Shown here piece by piece: positions 37,701-45,328 of a DNA stretch of 64,000 nt (the first letter of the stretch is position 1; every line of letters begins with the position of its first letter). The stretch is from positions 1 through 64,000 of the IMG/VR virus record IMGVR_UViG_3300031963_008876, one strand, 5' to 3'. A program made the position numbers and the translations under genes. Source of the stretch: a virus. The notes below the pieces were generated by a model. The model made no database searches, was not told the origin of the DNA, and saw only the letters and a program-made list of their open reading frames with translations.

Positions 37701-40062
37701 AGTTTCCACCTGACACATTGGCTGCTGAAGTAATATTGCCTGTTGCGCTTACTTGTCCTGCTGTGGTTAAATTGCCACCTGACACATTAGCAGTAGCAAC
37801 CACTTGGCCGCCTGTGTTTACATTCCCACCTGTGATGTTGCCCGAAGCACTGATTACTGTGCCAGTTACGCTTTGAGTTGTATTAATGTTGTTAGCAATA
37901 ACGTTGCCAGCAACGCTGACCAAACCAGTTGAAACTAAATTTCCGCCACTGACATTGGCAGTTGTGATAATATTAGCAGTTTCAGTACCACTGGCCAAGT
38001 ATGTTGAAACATCTGAGTTGGCATATCCTGCTGGCAAGCCAGTCAACGCACTGCCATTACCTAAAATGTATCCGCCACTGATGTTGGCTGTGGTTGTTAT
38101 ATTTGCCGCAGACACTAATGCACTGACAACGTTGCCACTTAGGCTCAAGCCTGTGGCATTCAAGTTACCACCAGTGACGTTACCAGTAGCTGTAACCTGC
38201 CCTGCTGTGCGTAGATTACCGCCATCTATGTTGCCAGTGACTGAAACATTGCCCACGGTCAATAGGTTATCATCAGTCCGGTAGGTGAGATCCACATCCG
38301 CCCGTGCTATCTGAGCTGTGGTGCGATTCTCTACAAACGTAGGGTAGTAAATGGTTGTTAGGCCGTTTGTGTCTGTTACATCAACAGTTACGGAATTGAC
38401 CCCTGTGAGTTGTGAGCCATTACCTAAAATGTAGTTGCCTGAAATGTTAGCAGTAGTTGTAATATTGGCTGCTGAAACTAACGCACTAACAACGTTACCA
38501 CTCAAGCTCAATCCTGTGGCATTTAAATTACCACCTGACACATTGCCAGTTGCTGATATCAGTCCAACAGTGCGTAAGTTGCCACCATCAATATTGGCAG
38601 TTACACTCAATGATCCGAGTGTACCAACACTTGTGATATTAGGTTGTGCGGCTGTGCTCAATGTACCGGCAACATTGCCGCCACTGATGTTGGCAGTGGT
38701 TGTTATGTTGCCTGTTCCGCTAATAACATTTGACCCTAACGCGGCCAATAATGTTGTAACATTTGAATCTGCATAGCTGGCAGGTAAACCGGTCAGTTGA
38801 CTACCATTACCAATAAAGTAGTTTGCTGTTACGTTACCAGCAACACTCATTCCTGTTGAGGCAAAAGTATAAACGTTGGTCACGCCACCAATGTTACCAA
38901 CCACGTTGCCGTTGGCCACAGGAATATTAAATTCTGTTGTGCCGTTTGAAAGTTTGCTTGCTGATCCAACATTTGAGCTGGCAGTAACGCCAGTAAGTCC
39001 AGCACCGTTACCAATGAAAATACCGTTGACAACTTGTATGTTGCCGTTGGCAAGTAGTGCGCCAATGTTGCCCGAGTAGGTTGGCAAATATGCCTGAACA
39101 TTAGCGTTTGAATATGTTGCTGGCAAGCCAGTCAGTTGACTACCATTACCTAATATATAACTGCCGGTGATGTTGCCTGAAGTACTAACTGTGGCAGCAG
39201 TTACTGCTCCACTCACTCCAACGTTGCCGCCACCTAGGTTACCAGTGTAGGTTGGCAGGTATGCAGCAACGTTTGAATTGCCGTATGTTGCAGGCAAGCC
39301 AGTCAGTTGGCTACCATTACCAAACACATATCCAGCAGTGATGTTACCAGTAGTTGATATTGGGTTGGTGCCTAGTGCAGCCAAATTAGCCACAACATTG
39401 GCATTGCCGTATGTTGCAGGCAAGCCAGTCAGTTGTGAACCATTACCTAAAACATAAGTGCCCTGAACATTGCCAGTAGTGATAATGTTGCTAGTGTCTG
39501 CGCCACTGGCAAGATAAGATGCCACATTGGCATTGCCATAACTTGTGAGCGTACCGCCACCGCTGATTACAGTTTGTTGACCACTTTCGTTGGTCATTAT
39601 AACAGCAGTTGAGTTGGCACTGATTGTGGCATTGCCTAGGAAAATAGTGCTGTTGGAAAGATAAAGATCGTTGAACTGTGCTGTTGGGCTGCCAAGGCTG
39701 TAGGTTAGATTGGCAGCAGGAAGAATATTGGCTTTGACTGTGACTGTGTTGGTTCCAACCACAACCACATTACCGGTGCCAGCAATACCAACAGTGACAT
39801 TGCCGCCTGAACTTACAACAGCAACGTTAGATGTTCCACTTTCAATAGCAGTTGAATTGCCGGTGGCAAGCCCAGTTAACTGTGAACCGTTACCAATAAA
39901 ATACGTACCGTAAACATTGCCACTAGCAACAATGTTATTGGCAGCAGTGATACTGCCTACACCCAAAATATCATTGTTGGTCAACAGCAAATTATCGCCA
40001 CTGGCCAGCTCTTGAATCTGTGCGCTACCTGTGTTTACTACTAACGGAATCTTGTTTGCCAT
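31714..40062 (-). CDS. Giant tail fibre of Gly-Asn repeats
   Basis: This 2782-residue protein is almost entirely short repeats of about 16-18 residues around 'SATGN(I/V)xGGN(I/L)xTxG', as expected for a long beta-helix fibre. The N-terminus, MANKIPLVVNTGSAQIQEL, also begins the 88-residue protein at 45058-45324 and is probably an attachment domain. An early region repeats 'GNGSQLTGLPATY'. A non-repeat globular segment near residue 1780 ('VYINITDLNVQDPIIGLGRGANN', 'RGEQMWYYTTAENSAF') interrupts it. The C-terminal end is short and repeat-like, with no clear tip domain. The frame is open throughout. Confidence 0.85.
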   Translation of the reverse strand: MANKIPLVVNTGSAQIQELASGDNLLLTNNDILGVGSITAANNIVASGNVYGTYFIGNGSQLTGLATGNSTAIESGTSNVAVVSSGGNVTVGIAGTGNVVVVGTNTVTVKANILPAANLTYSLGSPTAQFNDLYLSNSTIFLGNATISANSTAVIMTNESGQQTVISGGGTLTSYGNANVASYLASGADTSNIITTGNVQGTYVLGNGSQLTGLPATYGNANVVANLAALGTNPISTTGNITAGYVFGNGSQLTGLPATYGNSNVAAYLPTYTGNLGGGNVGVSGAVTAATVSTSGNITGSYILGNGSQLTGLPATYSNANVQAYLPTYSGNIGALLANGNIQVVNGIFIGNGAGLTGVTASSNVGSASKLSNGTTEFNIPVANGNVVGNIGGVTNVYTFASTGMSVAGNVTANYFIGNGSQLTGLPASYADSNVTTLLAALGSNVISGTGNITTTANISGGNVAGTLSTAAQPNITSVGTLGSLSVTANIDGGNLRTVGLISATGNVSGGNLNATGLSLSGNVVSALVSAANITTTANISGNYILGNGSQLTGVNSVTVDVTDTNGLTTIYYPTFVENRTTAQIARADVDLTYRTDDNLLTVGNVSVTGNIDGGNLRTAGQVTATGNVTGGNLNATGLSLSGNVVSALVSAANITTTANISGGYILGNGSALTGLPAGYANSDVSTYLASGTETANIITTANVSGGNLVSTGLVSVAGNVIANNINTTQSVTGTVISASGNITGGNVNTGGQVVATANVSGGNLTTAGQVSATGNITSAANVSGGNLTTGGLISATGNITGGNILGGANVNATTHTGTTVSVTANVTGGNLTTAGLITATGNIDGANIRTQGTVSAAGNIITTGYFVGNFAGNITGNLTVPGSNTQVLYNANGNAGAVAGFTYNTDSNTMTVLGVVSAQGNVIAGNVTTVGQVSATGNVTGNYFVGNGALLTGVATGTPTQIVSGTSNVSIVSSGGNVAVGVGGTANVAVYAATGEYVTGLISATGNVSGGNLTTAGQVVATANVSGGNLTTAGEVSATGNVTGGNIMGGANVNATTHTGTTVSVTANVSGGNLTTAGQISATGNITGGNLNIAGNIVDTGALTIITGSNGNIALAPNGTGIVTASGAFSAVGNITGGNILGGANVNATTHTGTTVSVTANVTGGNLTTAGQVSATGNITGGNILGGANVNATTHTGTTVSVTGNITGGNILGGANVNATTHTGTTVSVTANVTGGNLVTAGTANVASIVTSGTAIVTGNVTGGNLLTAGVVSATGNVTGGNIVTTGAGGNITGANVITATTLSATGVVVATGNVSGGNLTTVGNVSASGNVAGNYILGNGALLSGIAAGTPTKIANGTTEANIGVTGGNANISVGGIANVAVFANTGAFVTGLISATGNVTGGNLVTIGTGNIAALVVSTTANITGNVTGGNLLTAGLISATGNITGGNLNATGLSLSGNVVSALTSAANITTTANISGGYVLGNGALLTGVVATSIGTLPSVSVTGNTVTGNLNALEQVSAVGNITGGNILFGTFKLLGNGDAQVGNLTVTNGPGTGNIVAGSIISATGNILSGSNIIATANVTGGNITTAGLISATGNITGGNILGGGVGTQISTGGNVNGAAFNGNVYFGTGIVTGTGNITGGNIAVSGVLLSTNTVSATGNITGGNIGTAGNITSTNTVIAENIIVGPGITGGNISALANITGGNLLTGGIVTATGNVTGGNLVTGGLISAAANVIGGNLITVGTVNGATLNITGNAVVGGDLTVDGNVIYINITDLNVQDPIIGLGRGANNTPLTVNDNKDRGEQMWYYTTAENSAFIGYQNSTGNLIAASNVSIANEIVTVNSYGTFVVGALAAASVTSTATIAAGNVTTAGLISAAGNVTGGNVRTVGQVSATGNITGGNVGTGILTATTVSATANITGGNILTGGAISATGLIVATGNITGGNIDTTGTISASGLNVTANTATGNLTTAGIVSATGNITGGNITGGILSATGNVVGGNVSTAGLILATGNITGGNLNAAGLSLSGNVQSALNSTSNVTTTGNISAGYYAGNGSLLTGVVATAIGTLPSLSVTGNVDSGNLRTAGLVSATGNIDGGNLLTGGTITATGNIFGGNLQGALISATTAISATGNVIGGNIVTGGLITATGNIVSTANVAGGNVVATTLVQGAGLSATGNIDGGNLTVSGGVTATANVSGGNLVTGGLAAITGNVTGGNLRTVGLVTATGNVTGGNITTAGEVSATGNVTGGNVNGSIVSATTNVTAGGTVSAQGNVTGGNIVTGGLITATGTITSAANVAGGNLTTGGAVSAAGNITAAANIAGGNISTAGLIVATGNITAIANIAGGNISTGNAIAGGSILSSTTLSAVGNVIGGNINTGGQVSATGAITGANISGTNYTGTTLSVTGNIDGGNIRTVGQLSATGNITGANVIATTFIGNLQGNISLAGSNTQVLFNDGGIVGGTAGMVFDKTTNALSITGTFATNGVAADINVGGRISVAGNILTGTGNISGGNVLSGAQISGIGNVTGGNIVTGGLITATGTITSAANVVGGNITTGGQVSATGNITGGNIITAGASGNITGANVISATTLSATANVNGGNVISVALVQGATVSATGNVIGGNVTTAGLVSATGNLATGANVVASGYATVTGNITGGNIITAGTATVTGNITSGNIAATNHTGTTVSITGNVIGGNLTTGGLITATGNITGGNVNATGLSLSGNVVSAITMTANITTTGNISGGNISATGNINIAGQLAATIADATALAIALG
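36366..37665. repeat. Near-identical repeats inside the giant fibre gene
   Basis: A block encoding GGANVNATTHTGTTVSVT recurs with few base changes near 36370-36440, 36450-36520, 36590-36660, 36870-36930 and 37590-37660. The plus-strand text repeatedly reads GTACCTGTGTGAGT and then GCACCACCTAA. They lie inside a longer field of degenerate repeats (27.9-42.3 kb). Such copies favour recombination that changes fibre length. Confidence 0.7.
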
Positions 40063-40084
40063 TATCTTAATCCAATTTTATCAT

Positions 40085-40786
40085 TTATGTGGTATACACA
40101 ACCACGTTGCCGGTGCGAGTCAAAACATTAAAACTGTTGTTACTGGACAATGGTACGGATACCGGAGTGGTTCTAGTGCCCACAGTTAGTGTTCTAGTAA
40201 AAACAGTGTTACCAATGTAAATATTGCCAGTGGCATTGATATTGCCGCCAGTAACGTTGCCCGAAGCACTGACCAAGCCAGTGCTGAAAATATTTGCAGC
40301 TTGTAGGTTGCCGCTGAGAGTGAGGCCGTTGTTGTAAAACACAGCCACATTGCCAGTTCCGCCAATGCCAATTGTGACATTACCACCTGAACTGCGAACA
40401 GCTACATTTGATGTGCCGTTAGCAATGGCTGTGCCGTTGCCAGATCCACCAGCAATACCTGTAAGCAGGCTGCCGTTGCCCACAAAATACGAAGCATAAA
40501 CTGTGTCAATTCGTTTGGTTGGCGATCCTATGTCATACACAGCATCAATTGAAGGCATGATGGAACTATTGGCCTGAATGTTTCCAATACCATTGGCAGC
40601 CAGCACCAAATTGGAATTAAGACCGTTGACAGAAATTACATTGTTGGCAATAACAACATTGCTGCCAACAGGACCTGCGGCATAAATTTCTGTAAAATTG
40701 TCATTTACAGCATCGAATGCATCACGCAACGGCTCGCCCGTGCCATCATTGGCCGCGGCGCCGGTGTCAATTATTTGTTGTGCCAT
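40085..40786 (-). CDS. Tail fibre N-terminal-type protein
   Basis: This 233-residue protein starts 'AQQIIDTGAAANDGTGEPLRDAFDAVNDNFTEIY', a domain widely used as the particle-attached start of T4-like marine phage fibres. It continues with 'SPTKRIDTVYASYFVGNGSLLTGIAGG' and a few Gly-Asn repeats, then ends in a short beta tail. It lies directly upstream of the giant fibre on the same strand. It may be a proximal fibre segment or a connector. Confidence 0.7.
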   Translation of the reverse strand: MAQQIIDTGAAANDGTGEPLRDAFDAVNDNFTEIYAAGPVGSNVVIANNVISVNGLNSNLVLAANGIGNIQANSSIMPSIDAVYDIGSPTKRIDTVYASYFVGNGSLLTGIAGGSGNGTAIANGTSNVAVRSSGGNVTIGIGGTGNVAVFYNNGLTLSGNLQAANIFSTGLVSASGNVTGGNINATGNIYIGNTVFTRTLTVGTRTTPVSVPLSSNNSFNVLTRTGNVVVYTT

Positions 40787-40836
40787 AGGTTTACAGGATC
40801 CTCTGGTGTATTTACCATAAGACCCAGTTTACCGTT

Positions 40837-42351
40837 TTAGGCAACTTTGGTGAAAGTAAGGTAAGAACCTGTTTTAGCGGTTATTATACCGGTGGAATTT
40901 TGCAATCTCAAGGTCACTGCGGTATCTACTGTGTTGAAGAAAGTACCCGAAATTCTCAGTGTTCTAGCAACGGTGCCGGTGCTGGCATAAGTGGTTGCCA
41001 CGTCATCACTTGTGGTTTTTGTAGCTGTGGCAAATGCAGACGTACCAGTGGTTTGAGTTTCTGTAGTGAAGTTACAGGTGCCTGATGAAAAATTAACGCT
41101 TGGAGAAATGGTCATTGATCCGTCTGGGACCAGTGTAACATAACTCACAAAAGAATATCGATTGTTAGCAGCGGCTGTAAATGTCAATGTTCCAATGTTG
41201 GCCGGGGTAGCTGAAGAAATTGGAGCATCGCTAGATTGCACAACAAAATTTGGTACTCCAATACCGTTACCAGTCAGCAGGGTTCCAATACTGACGTTGG
41301 CGCCAGAAACATTTGATGTGATAACTGCGTTTCCAGCATTGACATTGGCTGTCAAGCTGGCTGTGGTACCAATAAACACGTTGCCGCTGGTAATGTTACC
41401 AGTTGATGTGATAACACCTTGGCTGACCAAATTACCACCTGTAACGTTGCCAGTTGTGCTGATGCCGCCGGCTCCTGCGCCAATTGCACCAACACTGATC
41501 AAATTGCCGCCGGTGATGTTACCTGTAGCTGTTATCAATCCAGCTGTGGCCACATTACCACCAGTTACATTGCCCGTGGCTGTTACCAACCCGGCTGTGC
41601 TTAGATTGCCGCCATCTATGTTGCCAACTATGGTCAATGTGCTGGATCCGTACATGGTGCCACTAACTGCAAATGTGTGCAATGGTGCAGTGTTGGCAAT
41701 ACCAACGTTGCCAGATGCTCCAATGATAGCAATACGAGTGGCTGCTGTGGTGTTGGCTGTTTGAATTAAAATATTGGCATTGCCAAGAGAGTCGGAGTAC
41801 ACAGCTCTGATGGCAGCGGTAACTCTAGATCCTGGTGCTGCATCAGATGTAAACCATTCAATTGCTCCAATGTTGGCACCAACTGTGGTAATAGCAGTAT
41901 TTGCATCAGAAAAACGCAGAATTCTGTCTGTAGTTGCACCTGAAGTATAACTTAAAATAATATTGCTTGATGCAACAATATTTCCACCACTGACATTGCC
42001 TGTTGCTGAAATCAATCCAGCAGTTAATACGTTACCGCCTGTGACATTGCCAGTCACAGATTCTGTTCCTGTGATAACCACACCAGTGGTTGACCAAACT
42101 GCCACATTGGACACACCACCTACTGAAATTACTGCATTGCCACTGGCAGTGGGAATAGCAATACTGGTGGTTCCGTTAAAGATATTATCGCCAGAAATAT
42201 TACCTGTGAGTGCGGCATTGCCAGTCACTGAAAGGTTACCGTTGATCACAACCGTGGCTGCATTGGCTGTCAAGCCTTCAAAAGTTACTGTGTCGGTATT
42301 TCCTACGGATTGGAATACCAAATTGCCTGCGACACGATTGTAGGTAGTCAT
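40837..42351 (-). CDS. Tail fibre with Gly-Asn repeats
   Basis: The 504 residues start MTTYNRVAGNLVFQSVGNTDTVTFEGL. Repeats of 'SATGNVTGGN' kind lie at about 100-115 and 240-330. A globular part near 130-230 ('ILRFSDANTAITTVGANIGAIEWFTSDAAPG') resembles carbohydrate-binding or chaperone-type fibre inserts. The C-terminal 130 residues ('IGTLTFTAAANNRYSFVSYVTLVPDGSMTISPSVNFSSG') form a predicted beta-sandwich. A CATAAATA box and an AAGGATC site lie 18 nt upstream. It is probably a receptor-binding or accessory fibre. Confidence 0.75.
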   Translation of the reverse strand: MTTYNRVAGNLVFQSVGNTDTVTFEGLTANAATVVINGNLSVTGNAALTGNISGDNIFNGTTSIAIPTASGNAVISVGGVSNVAVWSTTGVVITGTESVTGNVTGGNVLTAGLISATGNVSGGNIVASSNIILSYTSGATTDRILRFSDANTAITTVGANIGAIEWFTSDAAPGSRVTAAIRAVYSDSLGNANILIQTANTTAATRIAIIGASGNVGIANTAPLHTFAVSGTMYGSSTLTIVGNIDGGNLSTAGLVTATGNVTGGNVATAGLITATGNITGGNLISVGAIGAGAGGISTTGNVTGGNLVSQGVITSTGNITSGNVFIGTTASLTANVNAGNAVITSNVSGANVSIGTLLTGNGIGVPNFVVQSSDAPISSATPANIGTLTFTAAANNRYSFVSYVTLVPDGSMTISPSVNFSSGTCNFTTETQTTGTSAFATATKTTSDDVATTYASTGTVARTLRISGTFFNTVDTAVTLRLQNSTGIITAKTGSYLTFTKVA

Positions 42352-42939
42352 TTAAAGATCCTTTGTGTTATTTATGCGGTTTTGAAAGTCTTCCATTTGC
42401 ATGGCAGCTAGATTTTTAATGCCCCGTAACTCAGCAATTGCCGCTGTGGTTTTGCCCATTACCCGGAAAAATCCAACGTCTGGAAAGTCCTTGCACACTC
42501 TTTGCAGTTGTTTGACCCAATTTCCTGTGTAAGTTGGGCGGGCAGAGCTTTTTTTATAGAACTCAGTGTCTGCGTACACATTGTTAAATCGGTCCCCGGC
42601 TGTGGGACCCATATCAAATCCAATGAGATACACTGCACGATTTTGATCTATAGCCGCAAGAGCCACTGCAATGGGTCCTGAACTGAATCCAAAATAATCA
42701 TCCGGGACTCTATGTGCTCCTAGTCCCGGTATGGGTTTTCGAGTGTACATCCTGTGTTCACTGGCATATCCACTGTGTTGAATGGATTCGCTAATGGGCT
42801 TGTCTGTGCTGACCAAAACCGTGGGTGCAAATTCTCGATACAATGCATTACATCCATAGATTGGACCAAGCTCTTTGAGAGTTTGCAAATTCAATTCTAA
42901 CCGACTGACACCATTGCCTAATACAAAACCAAAACTCAT
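42352..42939 (-). CDS. Putative glycosyltransferase (DUF115/GT42-like fold)
   Basis: This 195-residue protein starts 'FGFVLGNGVSRLELNLQTLKELGPIYGCNALYREF'. The GNGxSR start, the YGCNALY segment and a later 'FSSGPIAVALAAIDQNRAVYLIGFDMG' follow the order seen in DUF115/MptE-like and GT42 sialyltransferase-like enzymes (GNGPS ... CN ... SG...A...YL.G.D). Proteins of this pattern are found in other T4-like phages. Its ribosome site AGGAGG lies inside a terminator stem. It sits between a fibre and a virion protein, so a virion substrate is possible. Confidence 0.55.
   Translation of the reverse strand: MSFGFVLGNGVSRLELNLQTLKELGPIYGCNALYREFAPTVLVSTDKPISESIQHSGYASEHRMYTRKPIPGLGAHRVPDDYFGFSSGPIAVALAAIDQNRAVYLIGFDMGPTAGDRFNNVYADTEFYKKSSARPTYTGNWVKQLQRVCKDFPDVGFFRVMGKTTAAIAELRGIKNLAAMQMEDFQNRINNTKDL
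42369..42376 (-). promoter_or_regulatory. Late promoter CATAAATA for the 504-residue fibre
   Basis: CATAAATA on the minus strand lies 18 nt before the ATG at 42351, inside the end of the glycosyltransferase-like gene. An AAGGATC ribosome site lies between. Confidence 0.5.
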
Positions 42940-42971
42940 AAAAAATCCTCCTAGTAGTTATCTAGGAGGAT
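42940..42971 (-). terminator. Intrinsic terminator whose stem contains the next gene's ribosome site
   Basis: On the minus strand ATCCTCCTAG, a 7-base loop and CTAGGAGGAT form a perfect 10-bp stem followed by five T, and ATG at 42939 comes straight after. The 3' arm holds AGGAGG, seven bases from the ATG. It would end transcripts of the upstream virion gene and also hide the ribosome site in read-through RNA. Confidence 0.85.
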
Positions 42972-42987
42972 CCAGGGGTTAAATCAA

Positions 42988-43773
42988 TTAAGAAGTAACG
43001 TTGTCAACAATGGCCAAGTCAAGCAGATTTTGTTGTCCGCTTTGTACTGTGCCTGAGTTTGCTGCACCAGTGGTACCTGATTTGATAACTGTACCTTCGT
43101 CTGTAAAGAAGTTGGTTGCATAACGCTTGTCAGCCACAACGCTGGCAGGGTCATAGTTTGCGCCGCCAGTCCAATCCAACAAGAACTTGTTGGTCAATTT
43201 GGAGATAGTAGTAGCAGTAGAATCAGTAACTGTAAATGTGATAGCCATCAATCCAGCTGCTGGAGTAGTGTCATCGGCCAGTACACAAACACCCACTGAG
43301 AATGCTGCGCCGTTGCCAGATCCACCAACAGAAGTTGCTGTGAAAATTGTGCCTAATCCAAAGTTACTAGGAGCACCGGCTGCGGTCCAGTTAGTTGTTG
43401 TTCCAACAACACTAATTTGATATGCTTGCCCAACTACAAAACTGCCGTCGTTAACGCCATTGGCATCACCAACTAGGTATTTGTGTGAACCTTTTTGACG
43501 GATAATATATCCATTAGCAACGCCAATACCGCTGCCGTCAGGGGCTGCAATGTTCACAATTACGTCAATTCTAGGATTGGTTGCCGAAGGCGTATCAGTG
43601 GGGGCTGCACCACCCACCACGCCAAGATATTCAGTAGCACTGAGTGTGTCGCCTGTGTTGGTCACAGGGGCAGTTAATGATCCAAAATTTGGAAAGCCAA
43701 TGTCAACGCTAACGGCTGCGCCGCCGTTGCCTGAACCAGTGCTTGTTTTTTGTATTTTAAGAGGACGTCCCAT
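42988..43773 (-). CDS. Virion structural protein, possibly abundant
   Basis: This 261-residue protein starts MGRPLKIQKTSTGSGNG, then 'VDIGFPNFGSLTAPVTNTGDTLSATEYLGVVGG', beta-rich and Gly/Thr rich, ending 'VKSGTTGAANSGTVQSGQQNLLDLAIVDN'. Proteins with this start occur in T4-like marine phages as virion proteins. It has its own late promoter, a long leader (about 90 nt), an AAGGAG ribosome site and its own strong terminator, which suggests high, independent expression such as for a decoration protein. The exact role is not known. Confidence 0.65.
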   Translation of the reverse strand: MGRPLKIQKTSTGSGNGGAAVSVDIGFPNFGSLTAPVTNTGDTLSATEYLGVVGGAAPTDTPSATNPRIDVIVNIAAPDGSGIGVANGYIIRQKGSHKYLVGDANGVNDGSFVVGQAYQISVVGTTTNWTAAGAPSNFGLGTIFTATSVGGSGNGAAFSVGVCVLADDTTPAAGLMAITFTVTDSTATTISKLTNKFLLDWTGGANYDPASVVADKRYATNFFTDEGTVIKSGTTGAANSGTVQSGQQNLLDLAIVDNVTS

Positions 43774-43853
43774 TTTTGTTTCTCCTTACAGAAGTCCGAT
43801 GCGAGTTCTAGTCGCTACGCGGCGGGTTAAACCGCATAAAACACCGTATTGTG

Positions 43854-43882
43854 TTGACAAGTATTTATGGAAATGTTAGAAT
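43854..43882 (+). promoter_or_regulatory. Sigma70 promoter for the TPR glycosyltransferase gene
   Basis: TTGACA, a 17-nt spacer and TAGAAT are read on the plus strand, about 28 nt before the ATG at 43910. The minus-strand CATAAATA box at 43862-43869 lies inside its spacer, so early and late divergent transcription share this DNA. Confidence 0.75.
43862..43869 (-). promoter_or_regulatory. Late promoter CATAAATA for the 261-residue virion protein
   Basis: CATAAATA on the minus strand lies 88 nt upstream of the ATG at 43773. The leader carries a GC-rich hairpin (GCGGTTTAACCCGC) and an AAGGAG site. Confidence 0.5.
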
Positions 43883-43909
43883 GTAGTCATATAGCCATTA
43901 AATAGTACC

Positions 43910-45061
43910 ATGGAAACTGATTTTTTAATTTCACAAGGCAACCAACATCGAGCTGACCGACAATACGGTGAAGCCCTGCAATGTTATGCATTGGCATTTG
44001 CCAAAGACATGGATTCAGCAGCGGCATTCAACAACTACGGCAATGTCATGCGAGAAATTGGACATCCTCAACGAGCCATACCGTTCTTGCAACATGCTGT
44101 TCTCTTGGATCCAAATAACGTAACTGCTAGATTCAATTTGGCAGTGGCACTGTTGTTGATGGGCGACTACACCAATGGATGGCCAGCTTATGAAGCCAGA
44201 TGGCAATACGAACATCTTGCTGGCACTGAACCCAAACACCAACAGCCTCGCTGGCGTGGCGAAGATCTCAAAGACAAAACTATTCTTGTGGTAGGCGAAC
44301 AAGGCCACGGAGACAACATTCAGTTTTGCAGATTCTTGTACAACTTGCATGTGGCTGGAGCAAAAATCAAGCTTCAGGTTACCGACGGATTGATTCCTTT
44401 GTTGCAATCTAGCGACGTCATTCAGCAGTTGGGAACATACACTGACGACATGGGTGAGTTTGATTATTGGATTCCTATCATGAGCATCCCTGGCATACTT
44501 GGAGTAACGTTGGAAAATTTGCCCAGGCCAGTGAACTATCTCAACGTAGATCAAGGCCGTCAGCAAGAGTGGTTGCAGATACTGGGTCCTAAAACCCGCA
44601 TGCGTGTGGGTTTTTGTTGGAGTGGGCGCAGAGATTCTTGGCTTAATCAACACAAGAGTGTGCCGTTCCCTGTAATGCTGGACATGATCAAATCTAATCC
44701 TCAATACGAATGGATCAATTTGCAAGTTGACGCCGATCCTGAAGAAGAAGAAGCAGCCTTGCTTGAAGCAGGAGTGCAGGCCTATCCTGGCAGCGTTAAA
44801 AGTTTTGTAGACACTGCGGCATTAATTATGGCCATGGACGTTGTTATTGGCGTAGACACTGCTGTGTCACACTTGAGTGGCGCATTAGGTCGGCCCACAT
44901 GGATAATGCTACAAAAATTCAGCACAGACTGGCGTTGGTTGTTGAATCAAGATTCTAGTCCTTGGTATTCAACTGCTAGACTTTTTAGACAAGAAAACTT
45001 TGATGACTGGACAGCAGTTACCAAAAAAGTCAGCCAATATCTAGGGTGGATGAAAGTTTAA
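43910..45061 (+). CDS. TPR protein with GT9/GT41-like glycosyltransferase domain
   Basis: The 383 residues begin with two or three TPR repeats (about 1-95; 'AAAFNNYGNVMREIGHPQRAIPFLQHAVLLDPNN' and 'ARFNLAVALLLMGDYTNGWPAYEARW'). The catalytic part starts with 'ILVVGEQGHGDNIQFCRFL', has 'RVGFCWSGR' near 230 and 'VVIGVDTAVSHLSGALGRPTWIML' near 310, as in heptosyltransferases and TPR-linked O-GlcNAc-transferase-like bacterial proteins. It would add sugar to a protein or glycan. It is read from its own sigma70 promoter, opposite to the virion genes beside it. Confidence 0.75.
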   Translation: METDFLISQGNQHRADRQYGEALQCYALAFAKDMDSAAAFNNYGNVMREIGHPQRAIPFLQHAVLLDPNNVTARFNLAVALLLMGDYTNGWPAYEARWQYEHLAGTEPKHQQPRWRGEDLKDKTILVVGEQGHGDNIQFCRFLYNLHVAGAKIKLQVTDGLIPLLQSSDVIQQLGTYTDDMGEFDYWIPIMSIPGILGVTLENLPRPVNYLNVDQGRQQEWLQILGPKTRMRVGFCWSGRRDSWLNQHKSVPFPVMLDMIKSNPQYEWINLQVDADPEEEEAALLEAGVQAYPGSVKSFVDTAALIMAMDVVIGVDTAVSHLSGALGRPTWIMLQKFSTDWRWLLNQDSSPWYSTARLFRQENFDDWTAVTKKVSQYLGWMKV

Positions 45062-45324
45062 TTTAGATCTTGCCAGGCGCCAACTACGCCATTATATCCA
45101 CGAAATTTACCTGTGTTAATGTTGTAGTAAATCAAGCCTGCTACACCTGCAGGATCAGCTACCAATCCTAATAACTGCATAGTACTGGAAGTAGTTTTGC
45201 CAACCGCACTGACATTGCCTACATTTATAATGTCGTTATTACTTAAATTAAGATTGTCACCAACTGCTATTTCTTCAATTTGACTGCTCGCTGAGTTGAC
45301 AACCAGCGGAATTCGATTAGCCAT
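45058..45324 (-). CDS. Mini fibre protein sharing the giant fibre's N-terminus
   Basis: This 88-residue protein starts MANRIPLVVNSASSQIEEIAVGDNLNLSNNDIINVGNVSA, nearly matching the first 40 residues of the 2782-residue fibre. It continues with a small 'GLIYYNINTGKFRGYNGVVGAWQDLN' beta module. It lies 3' to the capsid gene terminator and far from the fibre cluster. It might compete for or cap the same attachment site. Confidence 0.7.
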   Translation of the reverse strand: MANRIPLVVNSASSQIEEIAVGDNLNLSNNDIINVGNVSAVGKTTSSTMQLLGLVADPAGVAGLIYYNINTGKFRGYNGVVGAWQDLN

Positions 45325-45328
45325 GAAT

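Noticed and set aside
27959-42351. Field of short repeats that could suggest a CRISPR array
   Set aside because: The repeats are in frame, degenerate, without constant-length spacers, and encode a protein pattern.
44015-44725. 236-residue minus-strand frame across the TPR glycosyltransferase
   Set aside because: The plus-strand frame has clear TPR and transferase motifs and its own promoter; the minus frame has no domain.
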